Positions 17,902-25,753 of a stretch of DNA of 51,949 nt are shown in pieces. A program made the position numbers and the translations under genes. The stretch comes from Thermus antranikianii DSM 12462 (GTDB taxonomy: Bacteria; Deinococcota; Deinococci; Deinococcales; Thermaceae), in assembly GCF_000423905.1 (NCBI RefSeq), contig NZ_AUIW01000013.1, positions 1-51,949 of the forward strand, written 5' to 3'. Position 1 is the stretch's first letter. Each line of letters starts with the position of its first letter. The notes below the pieces were generated by a model. The model was not told where the DNA came from, did no database searches, and saw only the letters and a program-made list of their open reading frames with translations.

Positions 17902-19296
17902 TCAGCCGCCGAGCAGCGGCCTCAGCGCAAAGGCATACACCAACCCCGCCGCGCCGCAGGCGAGGATCACGGGGATGATGCCGACCTGGTAACGCACGAG
18001 CGCGACAAGGGCGGCAGCCCCCAGCAGGGCCGAGAACCATTCGAAACCGTTGAACAAGGTGTCGAGACCGAACGGTCCGGCAAGGCCCTGCGGCCAGAGC
18101 ACGTGGTAGGCGAAGAACACGGCGAGGTTCAGAATCACCCCTACCACAGCGGCGGTGATGCCGGTGAGCGGTGCAGTGAAATGGATCGCCCCGCGCGTCG
18201 CCTCCACGAGCGGGCCGCCGATCAGGATGAACAGAAACGACGGCAAAAAGGTGTAGAACGTGGTGACGAGCGCCCCCAGCGTGCCCGCAAGCGCTAGGGC
18301 CTCGGGCCCGAGCGCCTCACGCTGCCAGCCCCCGAGAAAGCCGACAAAGGTCACAATCTTGACGAGCGGACCGGGCGTGGTCTCGCCGAGCGCGAGGCCA
18401 TCCATCATCTGCGGCACGGTGAGCCAGCCATGGATCTCCACCGCGTGCTGATAGACATACGGTAGCGCCGCATACGCTCCCCCGAAGGTCAGGAGCGCCA
18501 CCTTGGTCGAGAACCACGCCATTTGCGCGTACACACCGTTCCAGCCCTGCCAGGCGACAAGCGACCCGAACGGCACGGCCCAGATCAAAAGACCCACGAT
18601 CGTGTAACGCACGAGCCTGGCGCGCGAGAAGCGCGCGTGCTCGGGGGTGGCGTGGTGATCGCCGATGAGCGCACTGTTGCCGCCATCTGCCTCCCCATCG
18701 TGCAGCGTGAAACGCTCCGGGGCATAGCGGCCGCCGAGGTAGCCGATGAGACCGGCGCCGATGATGATGAGCGGGAACGGCAGGCGCAGCGCAAAGGTCG
18801 CGACGAACGCCGCTGCCGCGATGGCCCAGAGCCAGGCGTTCCGGAGCGCCCTGCGGCCGATGCGGTAGGCGGCATACACCACGATCGCGATCACCGCCGG
18901 CTTGATGCCGTAGAGCACGCCGGCCACGGCGGGCAAATCGCCGAAGCGGAGATAGATCCAGCCGAACAGCACGATCACCAGCACCGAGGGCAGGACGAAG
19001 AGCGTACCCGCGGCGATCCCACCCCAGGTGCCATGCATGAGCCACCCGATGTAGGTGGCCAGCTGCTGCGCCTCGGGACCTGGTAGCGTCATGCAGTAGT
19101 TGAGCGCGTGCAGGAAGCGCTGCTCCGAAATCCAGCGCCGGCGCTCAACCAGCTCGTGATGCATCATGGCGATCTGGCCGGCCGGACCGCCGAAGGCGAG
19201 CCATCCGAGCTTGAACCAGTATGCGAGCGCCTCCCGGAACGGGACGCGTGCAGCCAGCGGGGTCGTTTCTAGGGTCCGCACACTTTTCTTGGGCAT
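17902..19296 (-). CDS. chrA: Chromate efflux transporter ChrA, probably horizontally acquired
   Basis: The 464-aa membrane protein is a full-length, two-domain (duplicated) CHR-family transporter with about 10-12 hydrophobic segments. Each half carries the family signature: FGGPAGQIAMMH and LPGPEAQQLA in the first, FGGAYAALPY and ETTPGPLVKIVTFVGFLGG in the second. ChrA exports chromate driven by the proton gradient. Codon use differs visibly from its neighbours (GCG, CGC, ACG and ATC are frequent; AGG, CTC and CCC are reduced), which points to recent transfer, perhaps from a proteobacterium. AAGGG precedes the ATG at 19296. A decayed CRISPR repeat lies within its 5' leader. Confidence 0.92.
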   Translation of the reverse strand: MPKKSVRTLETTPLAARVPFREALAYWFKLGWLAFGGPAGQIAMMHHELVERRRWISEQRFLHALNYCMTLPGPEAQQLATYIGWLMHGTWGGIAAGTLFVLPSVLVIVLFGWIYLRFGDLPAVAGVLYGIKPAVIAIVVYAAYRIGRRALRNAWLWAIAAAAFVATFALRLPFPLIIIGAGLIGYLGGRYAPERFTLHDGEADGGNSALIGDHHATPEHARFSRARLVRYTIVGLLIWAVPFGSLVAWQGWNGVYAQMAWFSTKVALLTFGGAYAALPYVYQHAVEIHGWLTVPQMMDGLALGETTPGPLVKIVTFVGFLGGWQREALGPEALALAGTLGALVTTFYTFLPSFLFILIGGPLVEATRGAIHFTAPLTGITAAVVGVILNLAVFFAYHVLWPQGLAGPFGLDTLFNGFEWFSALLGAAALVALVRYQVGIIPVILACGAAGLVYAFALRPLLGG

Positions 19297-19587
19297 GGAT
19301 ATCCCTTCTCAGGCCATCCCCCGTGTGTGGGGACTACCCTAGGCAGGCACTATGTACACACTAGCAAAAACGGGCCATCCCCACATGCGTGGGGACTACA
19401 CATGACCCAGACGGCAAAAACCCCCGCTGACCCCCCTCTATGTGTATGTAAAGGGAGCCAGTCCAGATTAGCCTTTCAAGATCCCCCGTGCGTGAGCCCA
19501 GGTGCACACCCGGAGCCTAAAAGCCCTCTCTGAGCGCACCCAGCTCCCTCGCACCTCGAGGCCCACTATACCACCCAGCTGAGCCCC
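19297..19587. other. Gene-free stretch holding CRISPR remnants
   Basis: This 291-nt stretch lies between chrA and the DUF59 gene. It contains two recognisable CRISPR repeats (19311-19399). About 80 nt beyond them is a 14-nt segment (ATCCCCCGTGCGTG, 19481-19494) that matches the core of the first repeat with one change. It may be a third, decayed unit. No convincing open frame or promoter is seen in the rest. Confidence 0.6.
19311..19399 (-). CRISPR. Decayed type I-E CRISPR array: two repeats, one spacer
   Basis: Repeat A (19311-19337) and repeat B (19372-19399) share GGCCATCCCC...GTGGGGACTAC, and read in the opposite direction GTAGTCCCCAC...GGGGATGGCC. This is the 28-nt repeat form of Thermus type I-E arrays. 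Start-to-start distance is 61 nt, as for a 28-nt repeat plus 33-nt spacer. The unit between them (19338-19371) is 34 nt. Repeat A lacks one base and the arms differ at three further positions, so the array is degenerate. No cas genes are in the window. Confidence 0.75.
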
Positions 19588-19989
19588 TTACACATTGAAC
19601 CCGAACATGCGCATCATGCGCTTGCCTTCCTCGGTCATTCTGGCAGGGGTCCAGGGAGGCGTCCAAACGAACTCCACATTCACCCCCTGCACCCCGGGAA
19701 GGCGCATCACCGCCATTTCCGCATCCGCCTTCACCATCTCTTGGGCCGGGCAGCCGATGGCGGTAAGGGTCATGGTGAGGTCCACCACCCCGTTTTCGTG
19801 GATCTCCACATCGTAGACCAAGCCCAGGTCCACGATGTTCACGGGAATTTCCGGGTCATAGACCACTTTCAAGGCCTCGAGGATCTGCTCCTTGGTGGGC
19901 AGACCCTCTTTGCCCCCCGCCTGGTTCGCATTCCCTTCCTGCAAGCCAGCCTGCCCCTCCGGCAAACCCTCGCGGTGCCTCTCGTCCAT
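19588..19989 (-). CDS. DUF59/MIP18-family iron-sulfur assembly protein
   Basis: The 133-aa protein contains a single DUF59 domain (about 31-133): LPTKEQILEALKVVYDPEIPVNIVDLGLVY, then LTAIGCPAQ with the conserved Cys80, and a PPWTPARMTEEGKRMMRMFG tail as in PaaD/SufT-type proteins. These help assemble or insert Fe-S clusters. Residues 1-30 are a hydrophilic Gly/Gln/Glu-rich extension. The ATG is supported by TATCCT ending 7 nt upstream (leaderless). The gene stands alone, divergent from the riboswitch-terC operon. Confidence 0.88.
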   Translation of the reverse strand: MDERHREGLPEGQAGLQEGNANQAGGKEGLPTKEQILEALKVVYDPEIPVNIVDLGLVYDVEIHENGVVDLTMTLTAIGCPAQEMVKADAEMAVMRLPGVQGVNVEFVWTPPWTPARMTEEGKRMMRMFGFNV

Positions 19990-20060
19990 GCTTCACAGGA
20001 TACCCCTTCGCCCAGCATCCTGCCCACCCAGGCTCACCATTCCCCAAAAGCTTCCTGGTC

Positions 20061-20090
20061 CTGGCAAAACCGCCACGGGTGTGGCACAAT
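20061..20090 (+). promoter_or_regulatory. Promoter of the riboswitch-terC operon
   Basis: CTGGCA (20061-20066), an 18-nt spacer and CACAAT (20085-20090) would start transcription near 20097, just before the aptamer. Confidence 0.55.
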
Positions 20091-20096
20091 GTCTTC

Positions 20097-20176
20097 CGGT
20101 TGGGGAGTAGCCCCAAGGCCAGCCTTCCGTCAAGACGGGCATGGGCCCCGGGAGGCTGGGGGCGGAAAGCCCGGGC
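20097..20176 (+). ncRNA. yybP-ykoY (manganese) riboswitch aptamer
   Basis: The leader carries the yybP-ykoY hallmark GGGGAGTAGC at 20102-20111, paired helices between, and the 3' hallmark GCCCGGGCAAGACC at about 20169-20182. The family senses Mn2+ and switches on export genes such as TerC/Alx-type proteins and MntP, and the next gene is a TerC. The 3' hallmark runs into the left arm of a perfect terminator, so ligand-bound aptamer should sequester that arm and allow read-through (an ON switch). Confidence 0.85.
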
Positions 20177-20210
20177 AAGACCACCGCTTAAGCGGTGGTC
20201 TTCATCTTTT
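20177..20210 (+). terminator. Riboswitch expression platform: intrinsic terminator
   Basis: AAGACCACCGC-TTAA-GCGGTGGTCTT (20177-20202) is a perfect 11-bp stem followed by CATCTTTT. Its left arm overlaps the conserved CAAGACC of the aptamer. The SD of terC (GGGAGGT, 20211-20217) follows immediately. Confidence 0.88.
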
Positions 20211-20221
20211 GGGAGGTGCGC

Positions 20222-20917
20222 ATGGAAGCCAGTGTCCTCTCGGTGATCCTAATTCTGGTGGCCCTCGAGGTGATCCTTTCCGCCGACAACGCCCTGATCC
20301 TGGGGGTAATGGTCCAGAAGCTTCCCCCTCACCTCAGGCGGAAGGCCCTCTTCTACGGCATCATGGGGGCCTACGTGCTCAGGGGCCTCGCCCTCCTCTT
20401 TGCCGCCTTGGTCATCCAGCTCTGGTGGGTCCAAGTGTTGGGCGCCGCGTACCTGCTCTACGTGAGCCTAAGGCACTTCCTGCGGCCGGAAGAAGCCCAC
20501 GCCGCCCCGCCCCTAGAGGTGAGCGCGGCCCAGTTCTGGAAGGTGGTGGCCCAAGTGGAGCTTATGGACCTAGCCTTCGCGGTGGACTCGGTTCTGGTGG
20601 CCGTGGCTCTTTCCGATAAACTCTGGGTCATCTACACCGGGGTCTTCCTGGGCATCCTGGCCCTCAGGATGCTGGCCAGTCTGGTGGTCACCCTCCTGGA
20701 CCGCTACCCTCGCTTCAAACACCTGGCCTACGTGGTGGTGGGGCTTGCAGGAGTGAAGCTCCTGGTGGGCGGCTGGGACAAGCTCACGAAGGAGATTCTC
20801 CACCGCCCCGAGCTGGCCGTGGGATTGGACAAGGAAGCCTTCAGCCTCCTCATCCTGGCGGTGCTCCTTCTGGGAAGCCTATGGGCCTTGCGCAAGCCCG
20901 CGGCCCAACCCTCATAG
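20222..20917 (+). CDS. TerC-family integral membrane protein, likely Mn2+ exporter
   Basis: The 231-aa protein has about seven membrane segments and the acidic TerC signatures: LILVALEVILSADNALILG at about 9-27 and VELMDLAFAVDSVLVAVALSD in the middle. The Glu/Asp residues in the membrane bind metal in related exporters. Control by a manganese riboswitch makes Mn2+ export the likely role, complementing Mn-dependent catalase elsewhere in the window. ATG 20222 has GGGAGGT 4 nt upstream. An in-frame GTG at 20195 lies in the terminator and is rejected. Confidence 0.9.
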   Translation: MEASVLSVILILVALEVILSADNALILGVMVQKLPPHLRRKALFYGIMGAYVLRGLALLFAALVIQLWWVQVLGAAYLLYVSLRHFLRPEEAHAAPPLEVSAAQFWKVVAQVELMDLAFAVDSVLVAVALSDKLWVIYTGVFLGILALRMLASLVVTLLDRYPRFKHLAYVVVGLAGVKLLVGGWDKLTKEILHRPELAVGLDKEAFSLLILAVLLLGSLWALRKPAAQPS

Positions 20918-20918
20918 G

Positions 20919-21449
20919 ATGAGCTTCTGGACCTATTTTCTTCCGGCCCTTCTCCTCTTTTTGGAAGTGGGGTTCCCCTTCGGCCTCCTCGTGCCCGGAG
21001 GGGACACCCTCCTCCTGGCCTTGGGTGCGCTGGCCGGGGAGGGAAGGCTAAGCCTTTTCCCCCTCCTTCCCCTCCTCTTCCTGGGAAGCTACCTGGGACA
21101 CGCGGTGGGGTACGGCCTGGGGCGGACCCTGGGCCAAAAGCTCCTCGAGCGCTTTCCCGAGCACCTAAGGGAGCGGGCCATCAGGCTCCTAAGCCGTTTC
21201 GGCCCCTCGGCCCTCCTCCTTGCCCCCTTTGTGCCGGGCATGCGCACGGCGGTGCCCTTCTTGCTGGGGACCATGGGCTTTCCCTGGCTGCCCTACCTGC
21301 TCCTAGCCGCCTTGGGAAGCCTCCTCTGGACCCAGGGGCTCGTCCTCTTCGCCTACTTCCTGGGGGAAAGGCTTCCCGCCTGGCTCCTCTGGCCTATCCT
21401 GCTCCTCCTCGCCCTTCTTCCCCTTCTGCGCCGAAAGCCCAAAGCCTAG
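20919..21449 (+). CDS. DedA/SNARE-associated family membrane protein
   Basis: This 176-aa protein has the DedA pattern: a hydrophobic re-entrant N-terminus with LEVGFPFGLLVPGGDTLLL, then GSYLGHAVGYGLGR, RFGPSALLLAPFVPGMRTAVPFLLGTMG and C-terminal membrane helices. DedA proteins act in lipid carrier flipping (undecaprenyl phosphate or phospholipids) and membrane homeostasis. It starts 1 nt after terC, so it belongs to the riboswitch operon. Its TAG overlaps the TAG of the convergent PII-like gene (a shared CTAG). Confidence 0.88.
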   Translation: MSFWTYFLPALLLFLEVGFPFGLLVPGGDTLLLALGALAGEGRLSLFPLLPLLFLGSYLGHAVGYGLGRTLGQKLLERFPEHLRERAIRLLSRFGPSALLLAPFVPGMRTAVPFLLGTMGFPWLPYLLLAALGSLLWTQGLVLFAYFLGERLPAWLLWPILLLLALLPLLRRKPKA

Positions 21450-21748
21450 ATGTACTTCTCCCCCCGCACCACCCAGACGTTCTCCACATAGGCGATTACG
21501 GCGTAATGGGGAAAGTAGGCCTCCTGCAAGCGGGCCAGGATCCTAAGGGCCACCTCTTCGGGAACGATGGTTTCCAGGCGGATGTTCTGGCCCTCCCAGT
21601 CCAGGCTGCGCATGCCCCGGGAACCCTCTCCCCTGGCGGGCACGATGGTGTACCCCTTGGCCCCCAGGCGCTTGATCTCCTCCACCAGCTTCTTCTCCAG
21701 GATGCTTTCCGCCACAATGGTGACCAGCTTCAAAGGCACCAGGTCCAT
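21446..21748 (-). CDS. PII-like protein, SbtB type
   Basis: This 100-aa ferredoxin-fold protein resembles PII signalling proteins: VPLKLVTIVAESILEKKLVEEIKRLGAKGYTIV (first beta-alpha-beta), a long T-loop ARGEGSRGMRSLDWEGQNIRLETIV, then VALRILARLQEAYFPHYAVIAYVENVWVV. It lies directly downstream (3 nt) of a bicarbonate-transporter gene of SbtA type, which is the classic SbtA-SbtB arrangement of cyanobacteria. SbtB binds adenyl nucleotides and blocks SbtA. The C-terminal redox CGPxGC loop of some SbtB proteins is absent. Confidence 0.85.
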   Translation of the reverse strand: MDLVPLKLVTIVAESILEKKLVEEIKRLGAKGYTIVPARGEGSRGMRSLDWEGQNIRLETIVPEEVALRILARLQEAYFPHYAVIAYVENVWVVRGEKYI

Positions 21749-21751
21749 GCT

Positions 21752-22708
21752 TCACCCCCCCATCCATTGGGCCAAGGCATGGTAGATGGGAATGCCCAGA
21801 ACCAGGTTAAAGGGAAAGGTTACCGCCAGGCTTGCCGCCAGATACAGGCTGGGGTTGGCCTCGGGCAGGGCGATGCGCACGGCAGCAGGGGCAGCGATGT
21901 AACTGCTGCTGGCTGCCATGGCCCCCAAGACGGTAGCCCCGCCCACGGAAAACCCCACCAGGTGCCCCACATAGACCCCTATGGCCCCGTGAAAGAGGGG
22001 AAGGAGGGTTCCGTAGAGGACCAGACGGAAGCCCACCTGCCTTAAGGTGGCGAACCTCGAGGCCGCCACCATCCCCAGGTCCATGAGGAAAAGGGTGAGG
22101 GCCCCGTAGAAGGGATCCACAAAAAAAGGCTTCACCCGTTCCATCCCCGCCTCGCCGGAAAGCGCCCCGATGAGAAGCCCACCCACCAGGAGGACCACGC
22201 TCTTCCCCGTGAGGACCTCCTGGAAGGCCTCCCCCAGGTTCCCACCCCCCCGCTTGGCCAAAAGCAGGGCCACCACGATACCCGGTACCTCCAAAAGGGC
22301 CACCAGGGTGGGCAAAAACCCCTCGGGCCGGTGGCCCACCGCCTGGGCAAAGGTGAGGGCTGCCAGGAAGGTTACCGCGGAAACCGAGCCGTAATGGGCG
22401 GCCAGGGCCCCGGCATCCACCCGGCCCAGGGCTAAAAAACGGCGGGCCAGAACATAACTGGAAAGGGGCCGGAAAAGCCCCAAACCCAGGGTGGCCAAGG
22501 CAGGAAGAAGCACGATAGTCAGGGGCGTTTTGGAAAGCTCCACCCCCCCTTTGAAGCCGATGGCGAAGAGCAGGTAGATGGAAAGCGCCGTGTACATGGC
22601 CTCAGGGAAGGCGAGGTCGCTTCTAAGAAGCCGGGCCGCCATCCCCAGGGCGAAGGCCAGGACCATGGGGGAGAGGAGGTTGAGCCGAAGGAGCTCCAAG
22701 GCATCCAT
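21752..22708 (-). CDS. SbtA-type Na+-dependent bicarbonate transporter
   Basis: The 318-aa protein has about ten hydrophobic segments in two similar halves, as in the SbtA (DUF897) family. Characteristic stretches are [58 protein letters not shown] and [30 protein letters not shown]. SbtA imports bicarbonate with Na+. In a heterotroph it may feed carboxylases. The adjacent PII-like gene probably regulates it. The ATG at 22708 lies 47 nt from the divergent purE start, so the promoters share this gap. Confidence 0.86.
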   Translation of the reverse strand: MDALELLRLNLLSPMVLAFALGMAARLLRSDLAFPEAMYTALSIYLLFAIGFKGGVELSKTPLTIVLLPALATLGLGLFRPLSSYVLARRFLALGRVDAGALAAHYGSVSAVTFLAALTFAQAVGHRPEGFLPTLVALLEVPGIVVALLLAKRGGGNLGEAFQEVLTGKSVVLLVGGLLIGALSGEAGMERVKPFFVDPFYGALTLFLMDLGMVAASRFATLRQVGFRLVLYGTLLPLFHGAIGVYVGHLVGFSVGGATVLGAMAASSSYIAAPAAVRIALPEANPSLYLAASLAVTFPFNLVLGIPIYHALAQWMGG

Positions 22709-22718
22709 GGCCTGCCTT

Positions 22719-22747
22719 TTACCACAGGCGGGAGGGCTTGGTACAAT
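22719..22747 (+). promoter_or_regulatory. purE promoter
   Basis: TTACCA (22719-22724), a 17-nt spacer and TACAAT (22742-22747) form a good promoter. The purE ATG is 8 nt after the -10, so the mRNA is leaderless or nearly so. Confidence 0.7.
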
Positions 22748-22755
22748 CCGGTACG

Positions 22756-23250
22756 ATGCGGCCTTTGGTGGGCGTCATCATGGGCTCCAAGTCCGACTGG
22801 GAAACCCTCCGCCATGCGGCGGAAACCCTGGAAACCCTAGGCATCCCCTACGAGGTGCGGGTGGTCTCTGCCCACCGCACCCCGGACCTGATGGCGGAGT
22901 ACGCCAAGACCGCCAAGGAGCGGGGGCTTATGGTGATCATCGCCGGAGCTGGCGGGGCTGCCCACCTTCCCGGCATGACCGCCGCCCACACCCCTTTGCC
23001 CGTGCTGGGGGTGCCGGTGGAAAGCAAGGCCTTGAAGGGCCTGGATTCCCTTCTCTCCATCGTGCAAATGCCCGCCGGCATCCCCGTGGGAACCCTGGCC
23101 ATCGGGAAAGCGGGAGCGGTGAACGCCGCACTTCTCGCCGCCAGCATCGTGGGGCTCTCCCACCCTGAGGTGATGGAGCGCCTCGAGGCCTATCGCAAGG
23201 CCCAGACGGAGGCCGTCTTGGCCCACCCCGATCCCCGGGAGGAAGGATGA
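22756..23250 (+). CDS. purE: N5-CAIR mutase PurE
   Basis: The 164-aa class I PurE converts N5-carboxyaminoimidazole ribonucleotide to CAIR in purine synthesis. The motifs are [10 protein letters not shown] (10-19), [10 protein letters not shown] with the catalytic His, [12 protein letters not shown], and [26 protein letters not shown]. The class I assignment is confirmed by purK directly downstream with ATGA overlap. ATG 22756 is preferred over an upstream in-frame TTG because the promoter -10 is at 22742-22747. Confidence 0.96.
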   Translation: MRPLVGVIMGSKSDWETLRHAAETLETLGIPYEVRVVSAHRTPDLMAEYAKTAKERGLMVIIAGAGGAAHLPGMTAAHTPLPVLGVPVESKALKGLDSLLSIVQMPAGIPVGTLAIGKAGAVNAALLAASIVGLSHPEVMERLEAYRKAQTEAVLAHPDPREEG

Positions 23251-24350
23251 GGCTGGGCATCCTGGGCGGGGGCCAGCTGGGGAGGATGCTGGCCCTGGCG
23301 GGCTATCCCCTGGGGCTTTCCTTCCGCTTCCTGGATCCCTCCCCCGAGGCCTGCGCCGGGCAAGTGGGGGAGCTGGTGGCAGGGGATTTTCTGGACGAAG
23401 AGACCCTCCGGCGCTTTGCCGAAGGGCTTGAGCTGGTCACCTATGAGTTCGAAAACGTGCCGGTGGAAGCCGCCCGGTTCCTTGAGGCAAGGCTTCCCGT
23501 CCTTCCTCCACCCAAGGCCCTGGAGGTGGCCCAGGACCGCCTTGCGGAAAAGACCTTCATGCAAAGCCTGGGGATACCCACCCCTCCCTTTCGCCGGGTG
23601 GATAGCCTCAGGGAGCTTAGGGAAGGCCTCGAGGCCCTGGGCTTCCCCGCCCTCCTCAAGACCCGCCGGGGCGGGTACGACGGTAAGGGCCAGGCCCTTC
23701 TCACCTCATGGGAGGAGGCGGAAAGGGCTTTCCACGCCCTGGGGGGAGGGGGATTGATCCTCGAGGGGTACGTTCCCTTCCAGCGGGAGCTTTCCATCCT
23801 GGGGGTGCGGAGCCGAACCGGGGAGGTGGCCTTCTATCCCTTGGTGGAAAACCGCCATCAGGGAGGTATCCTGCGCCTTTCCCTGGCCCCGGCCCCAGGG
23901 GTTTTCCCCACCCTGCAGCAGAAAGCGGAAATCTACGCCAGGAAGGCCATGGAGGCCCTGGGATACGTGGGCGTGCTGGCCCTGGAACTTTTCCAAGTAG
24001 GAGAGGAACTCCTCTTCAACGAGATGGCCCCCCGGGTTCACAACTCCGGCCACTGGACCCTAGAGGGCGCCGAGACCAGCCAGTTCGAAAACCACCTCCG
24101 GGCCCTTCTGGGCCTCCCCTTGGGAAGTACCCTCCCGCGGGGCCATAGCGCCATGGCCAACCTCATTGGAGTGAAGCCCGACTTCGCCCAGGTCCTCGCC
24201 CTTCCCGGAACCCACCTGCACTGGTACGGCAAGGAGGTGCGCCCGGGACGCAAGGTGGGGCACATCACCCTGCGGCGGGACACCTGGGAGGATCTGGCCC
24301 GGGACCTTCCCCATCTCCTCACCTTGGCCCAGGCTCCCGAACCGGTATAA
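23247..24350 (+). CDS. purK: N5-CAIR synthetase PurK
   Basis: This 367-aa ATP-grasp enzyme carboxylates AIR with bicarbonate and ATP. It starts [19 protein letters not shown] (the N-terminal nucleotide/substrate loop), followed by the ATP-grasp elements [31 protein letters not shown] and [16 protein letters not shown]. It uses bicarbonate, and an SbtA-type transporter gene lies just upstream on the other strand. It is translationally coupled to purE. Its stop codon TAA is part of a TATAAT -10 for the next gene. Confidence 0.96.
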   Translation: MRLGILGGGQLGRMLALAGYPLGLSFRFLDPSPEACAGQVGELVAGDFLDEETLRRFAEGLELVTYEFENVPVEAARFLEARLPVLPPPKALEVAQDRLAEKTFMQSLGIPTPPFRRVDSLRELREGLEALGFPALLKTRRGGYDGKGQALLTSWEEAERAFHALGGGGLILEGYVPFQRELSILGVRSRTGEVAFYPLVENRHQGGILRLSLAPAPGVFPTLQQKAEIYARKAMEALGYVGVLALELFQVGEELLFNEMAPRVHNSGHWTLEGAETSQFENHLRALLGLPLGSTLPRGHSAMANLIGVKPDFAQVLALPGTHLHWYGKEVRPGRKVGHITLRRDTWEDLARDLPHLLTLAQAPEPV

Positions 24351-24351
24351 T
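24324..24351 (+). promoter_or_regulatory. Promoter overlapping the purK stop codon
   Basis: TTGGCC (24324-24329), a 16-nt spacer and a perfect TATAAT (24346-24351) lie in the purK 3' end. The TAA stop is inside the hexamer. Transcription would start near 24358, about 30 nt before the ligase ATG. Confidence 0.75.
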
Positions 24352-24388
24352 CCCTGTGTTCCCTGCGGGAGCGGTAAGGAGGCAGGCT

Positions 24389-25525
24389 ATGGACCGGAAT
24401 GCTCGGCTCAAAGAGGTGGTGCGCGCGGCCAAGGAACACCCCGTTTACCGGGAGAAGTTCAAGGGAGTCCACCCGGAGGAGGTCACCCTGGAAAACCTAG
24501 GGGAGCTTCCCCTCACCACCCGCGAGGAATGGGTGGCCTACCTTAAGGAAAACCCCAGGCCCCCAGAAGGGGCAAGCCTCATGCACCTGACCCCAAGCCC
24601 CCTCATGGGCTGGATGCCCGAGTACCTTTCCCAGGAGGACCTCCGTTACCAGACCGAGGCCCTGGCAGAACACTACCGCAGGCTCGGCCTCACCGGCAAA
24701 AAGGTGCTGGTGGCCTTCAGCTACCACGTCTTCGCTGGGGGGTGGCTCTTCCACCAGGCCCTCTGGCGGGCGGGGAACCTGGTCTTCCCCCATGGCCCAG
24801 GGGAGGCCTCCCGCATTGCCGAGATCGGCCAGACCTATGGCTTTGACGTGCTGGTCACCAACCCCTCCTTCGCCCTCAAGGTGGGCCAGGCGGGGGGGCG
24901 GTTTGCCCTCCTCCTGGCAGGGGGAGAGCCCTTTACCTCCGTCCCCGGCTTCCGGGAAAAGGTGGAAGCCCTTTTGGGATGCACCGCCCTGGACGCCTAC
25001 GGTACCAGCGAGCTCGGGATCGTGGCCGGGGAAAGGCTTAGCAAGGACGGGCTATGGGAGATCCCGGAGATGGCGGTACTGGAGGTCTTGGATCCCGAAA
25101 CCCTGAAGCCTGTGCCCGACGGGGAAAAGGGGGAACTGGTGGTCACCGCCCTGAGCCGTACCCTCATGCCCATGGTGCGCTTCCGCACCGGGGACCTGGC
25201 CGTGGCCGAAAGGCGGGAAGGGCTCACCGTCCTGCCCCGGGGAGTCTTTGGCCGCACCGACCAGATGGTGAAGGTAAAGGGGGTAAAGCTCTACCCCACG
25301 GAACTCGCCCCCATCCTGGGCGGATTCGGCCTGGACCCCAAGGGCTTCCAGGTGGTGGTGGAAAGGAAGCTGGAGGGCACGGACAAGCTGGTTCTCCGGC
25401 TCAAGGCGGAGAAGGTGCCAGCGGGGCTTTTGGAGGCCATCACCAAGGCCACGGGCCTAAGGGTGGACGAGGTGGAGATGGTGGGGGAGCTGGAAGGCGG
25501 CCTGGTGGTGGACCGCCGCTTTTAA
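24389..25525 (+). CDS. PaaK-like adenylate-forming ligase
   Basis: The 378-aa protein belongs to the phenylacetate-CoA ligase family but is shorter than PaaK (about 430 aa). Visible elements are LPLTTREEW, DAYGTSELGIVAGE (motif around the adenine/acid site), PMVRFRTGDLA with the ATP-ribose Asp, GRTDQMVKVKGVKLYP (hinge and C-terminal domain). The typical N-terminal SSGTTG phosphate loop is replaced by LTPSPLMGW, so ATP handling may differ. The acid substrate is unknown. AAGGAGG stands 6 nt before ATG 24389. It ends in a strong hairpin. Confidence 0.82.
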   Translation: MDRNARLKEVVRAAKEHPVYREKFKGVHPEEVTLENLGELPLTTREEWVAYLKENPRPPEGASLMHLTPSPLMGWMPEYLSQEDLRYQTEALAEHYRRLGLTGKKVLVAFSYHVFAGGWLFHQALWRAGNLVFPHGPGEASRIAEIGQTYGFDVLVTNPSFALKVGQAGGRFALLLAGGEPFTSVPGFREKVEALLGCTALDAYGTSELGIVAGERLSKDGLWEIPEMAVLEVLDPETLKPVPDGEKGELVVTALSRTLMPMVRFRTGDLAVAERREGLTVLPRGVFGRTDQMVKVKGVKLYPTELAPILGGFGLDPKGFQVVVERKLEGTDKLVLRLKAEKVPAGLLEAITKATGLRVDEVEMVGELEGGLVVDRRF

Positions 25526-25753
25526 ACCACCCCACCTTGGCTCTCGCCAAGGTGGGTACCTTGGTACACCCCTTCTCCAAGGGGTGTTCTCGGGCACCCA
25601 TGGAGGGCGGTACGGCGAGAAAGGGTATAAGGCCATCCTCGTGAGGCCACTTGTTATATTCTTCTCATAAGCCCGAGGTATACTCCTCCCAAAGCAACGG
25701 GGCCCTTGCGCTATAGTAAGGGCAAACCCTGTGCCTTGTGGGAAGGAGGCAAG
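25526..25753 (+). promoter_or_regulatory. 228-nt intergenic region with two hairpins and candidate -10 boxes
   Basis: Two stem-loops follow the ligase gene: CCCACCTTGG-N6-CCAAGGTGGG (25531-25556) and ACACCCCTT-CTCC-AAGGGGTGT (25566-25587). They are probably tandem terminators. Further on, TATATT (25655-25660), TATACT (25679-25684) and TATAGT (25712-25717) are -10 candidates for the kinase gene. The last would give a leader of about 30 nt. No good -35 is seen for any of them. Confidence 0.55.

Noticed and set aside
17842..19086. Plus-strand open frames opposite chrA (e.g. 17842-18297, 18523-19086)
   Set aside because: Arg/Glu/His-rich shadows of chrA; the membrane protein on the minus strand is unmistakable.
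25655..25684. Complete promoter formed by TTGTTA (25651) and TATACT (25679)
   Set aside because: The spacer is 22 nt, too long for a normal sigma-A promoter; only the -10 candidates are noted.
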